From: Bacteroidales bacterium
Lineage (GTDB): Bacteria > Bacteroidota > Bacteroidia > Bacteroidales > P3
NCBI GenBank assembly: GCA_016281475.1
Contig: JAEEIS010000187.1
Location: 1 to 7,152 of the forward strand
Reading direction: 5' to 3'
DNA length: 7,152 nt
Position numbers and translations under genes: made by a program. A model generated the notes under the pieces. It worked only from the letters and a program-made list of their open reading frames with translations, searched no databases and had not been told where the DNA came from. Shown here one piece after another: positions 5,921-7,152 of this stretch (position 1 is its first letter; every line of letters begins with the position of its first letter).

Positions 5921-6730
5921 TTATTTTGGTAGTCCAAACGCCCTACTCATCTCTTTCATCTGCTCTTCGGTCATGCCTTCTGGCACAAATCCCATGCTCT
6001 TGGCTGCCGCAAATATCTGTGCCGCCTTGTTCAGCACGTCCACTTGGTCGAATGCCGACATGATGTCGGTGTCCACGGCAAACACGCCGTGTTTCTCCCA
6101 CATCACCACGTCGTACCCCTCGTCGATAGTGTCGATGGTTGCCTCTGCCAGTGCCACGCTCGACGGCAGCATATAGGGCACAATGCCCAGCCCTCGAGGG
6201 CAGAACGCCTTGGTCTCAGGTATCATCGACCACAGCAGCCGTGTCAGCACATCCTTCTCCAAGAAGGGACGGTGGTGTGTCATCGCCACTAGTTCTATCG
6301 GGTGCGTATGCAGCGATGCCTTGTAGTTCGAGCCTTTGGCAATAAGGTAGTCGTGTACGCTCAGGTGCGATGGCAGCTCCGACGTGGGGCGCACCTCTTG
6401 GTCGGCAATTATCTCGTAGTGGGCGCAGTCGTCGGTGATGCGTATTACTGAACCGTTTGTCATAGGATTCCACGCCAAGTCGCGCATACGGCGGTTGGTT
6501 CCCTTGCAGTAAAAGTAGCAGCCCTGCAAATGGGGTAGGGTAGTGCCAATCTCCCGTCTCTCGCCGAGGGAGGGCAGTCGCCTAATCTCCTCGTCCACGC
6601 AGTCGGTGATGTTGATGACGATATTGCCACCGTTGCGTTCCGCCCAGCCCTTCTGCCACAAGTAGCCCGCCACCTCCGCCACCTCGTTCACGCGGCGCGA
6701 CAGTTCTGTTCTGTTATCTAAGATACTCAT
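5921..6730 (-). CDS. rhaD: L-rhamnulose-1-phosphate aldolase
   Basis: Cytoplasmic zinc-dependent class II aldolase that splits L-rhamnulose-1-phosphate into dihydroxyacetone phosphate and L-lactaldehyde, the last step of the core rhamnose pathway. Its 269 residues match the roughly 274 of the E. coli enzyme. The zinc ligands are visible as H141-T-H143-P and as H214 in W-E-K-H-G. The catalytic glutamate equivalent to E. coli E117 is E118, in the S-E-L-P-S-H-L context, and E172 corresponds to E171. The substrate-binding stretch E-R-N-G-G-N lies at 31-36. All key residues are intact, so it should be active. The start codon overlaps the rhaT stop codon (ATGA), indicating translational coupling, and the stop is 6 bp before the next gene. 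The rhaT-rhaD order is the usual one in Bacteroides-type rhamnose operons. Confidence 0.97.
   Translation of the reverse strand: MSILDNRTELSRRVNEVAEVAGYLWQKGWAERNGGNIVINITDCVDEEIRRLPSLGERREIGTTLPHLQGCYFYCKGTNRRMRDLAWNPMTNGSVIRITDDCAHYEIIADQEVRPTSELPSHLSVHDYLIAKGSNYKASLHTHPIELVAMTHHRPFLEKDVLTRLLWSMIPETKAFCPRGLGIVPYMLPSSVALAEATIDTIDEGYDVVMWEKHGVFAVDTDIMSAFDQVDVLNKAAQIFAAAKSMGFVPEGMTEEQMKEMSRAFGLPK
6727..6730 (-). other. ATGA start/stop overlap of rhaT and rhaD
   Basis: On the coding strand the four bases 6730-6727 read ATGA: the ATG starts rhaD and the TGA ends rhaT. This is the standard arrangement for translational coupling and shows that the two genes share one transcript. Confidence 0.85.
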
Positions 6731-7152
6731 AGCAGTTGCGGTAAAAAGGTACTAACAATCAATACAGCAATGCCAATTAACAGCACCACCACCGTCTTCC
6801 TCGACACCCCTTTCCATTCCTTCAAAATAATCCCCCACACGTTGCTGAACACCACGTTCAGTGCCATCAGGATGCACCAGCTGAAGGTAATCAGTGTCGG
6901 GTAGTTCGTCAAGAATCCCTTGCCGAGACTCAGCCCGAAGAATTGGCTGTACCACAGCAGTCCTGCCAGACAGCAGAACAGGATGTTGTTACCCCACAGC
7001 CGCCCTTGTTGGTAGTCTCCAAAGGTGTGGTTCTTGCCGTTTTGGTATAGGCAGTAAGCGGCATTGGTGATAAAGCCGCCAAAGGTGACCAACATTGTGG
7101 CAGGTAGGCTCGCGAAGATGTCGGGTGTAGCATCCCATCTCAGTGGCTCGCC
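6727..7152 (-). CDS. rhaT: L-rhamnose/proton symporter, C-terminal 141 residues (start beyond right edge)
   Basis: Inner-membrane carrier that imports L-rhamnose with a proton. Only the last 141 codons lie in the window. The frame stays open to base 7152, so the methionine at 7095 is internal and not the start. The visible part matches the C-terminal half of RhaT: a loop P-D-I-F-A-S-L-P-A-T, then hydrophobic segments around F-G-G-F-I-T-N-A-A-Y, L-F-C-C-L-A-G-L-L-W-Y-S-Q-F-F, L-I-T-F-S-W-C-I-L-M-A-L, and a final helix V-V-V-L-L-I-G-I-A-V-L-I-V-S. The motifs LLWYSQFF and W-G-I-I-L-K-E-W have close counterparts in the E. coli protein (LLWYLQFF and G-L-V-L-K-E-W). A full-length protein would be about 340 residues, so roughly 200 are missing. 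By analogy with other Bacteroidetes, isomerase and kinase genes are expected further right. Confidence 0.93.
   Translation of the reverse strand, partial: GEPLRWDATPDIFASLPATMLVTFGGFITNAAYCLYQNGKNHTFGDYQQGRLWGNNILFCCLAGLLWYSQFFGLSLGKGFLTNYPTLITFSWCILMALNVVFSNVWGIILKEWKGVSRKTVVVLLIGIAVLIVSTFLPQLL

Overview
The window reads as part of a Bacteroidota chromosome, most likely Bacteroidales (Prevotella- or Bacteroides-like). The reasons are the SPII lipoprotein signals ending in S-C or S-A-C, A-rich translation leaders without strong Shine-Dalgarno sequences, the Bacteroidetes-type L-rhamnose gene order rhaT-rhaD, a four-helix-bundle 'suffix' protein of a kind typical of this phylum, and low-complexity 7-8 bp tandem repeats. 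The genus cannot be fixed from the sequence alone.

All six genes lie on the minus strand and are tightly packed, so the transcript runs from right to left. In transcription order they are: the C-terminal part of an L-rhamnose/proton symporter RhaT (7152-6727, its start lies beyond the right edge); rhamnulose-1-phosphate aldolase RhaD (6730-5921, 4-bp ATGA overlap with rhaT); a compact lipoprotein glycosidase related to GH106 alpha-L-rhamnosidases (5914-3974); a four-helix-bundle protein with a C-terminal topoisomerase-type zinc ribbon (3965-3228); a GH78 alpha-L-rhamnosidase lipoprotein (3162-301); and the N-terminal part of an unrecognised, AT-rich lipoprotein gene (281-1) that runs off the left edge and has no stop codon in the window. 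Gaps are 6-65 bp, which fits a single operon. No convincing promoter or intrinsic terminator was seen, and no stretch over 70 bp lacks a gene.

Inferred pathway: the two secreted lipoprotein hydrolases release L-rhamnose from plant or bacterial glycans, RhaT imports it, an isomerase and kinase (presumably encoded to the right of the window) convert it to rhamnulose-1-phosphate, and RhaD cleaves that to DHAP and L-lactaldehyde. No lactaldehyde reductase, SusC/SusD pair or regulator is in the window.

The parts that are not routine are: (i) a 7-bp tandem repeat inside the GH78 reading frame, where gain or loss of one unit would truncate the enzyme before its catalytic domain; (ii) an array of six 8-bp units that overlaps the stop codon of the four-helix gene and fills the leader of the GH78 gene, containing two identical 10-bp palindromes; (iii) the four-helix/zinc-ribbon gene placed between two rhamnosidases, possibly a mobile or regulatory insertion; and (iv) the unusually short GH106-like enzyme.
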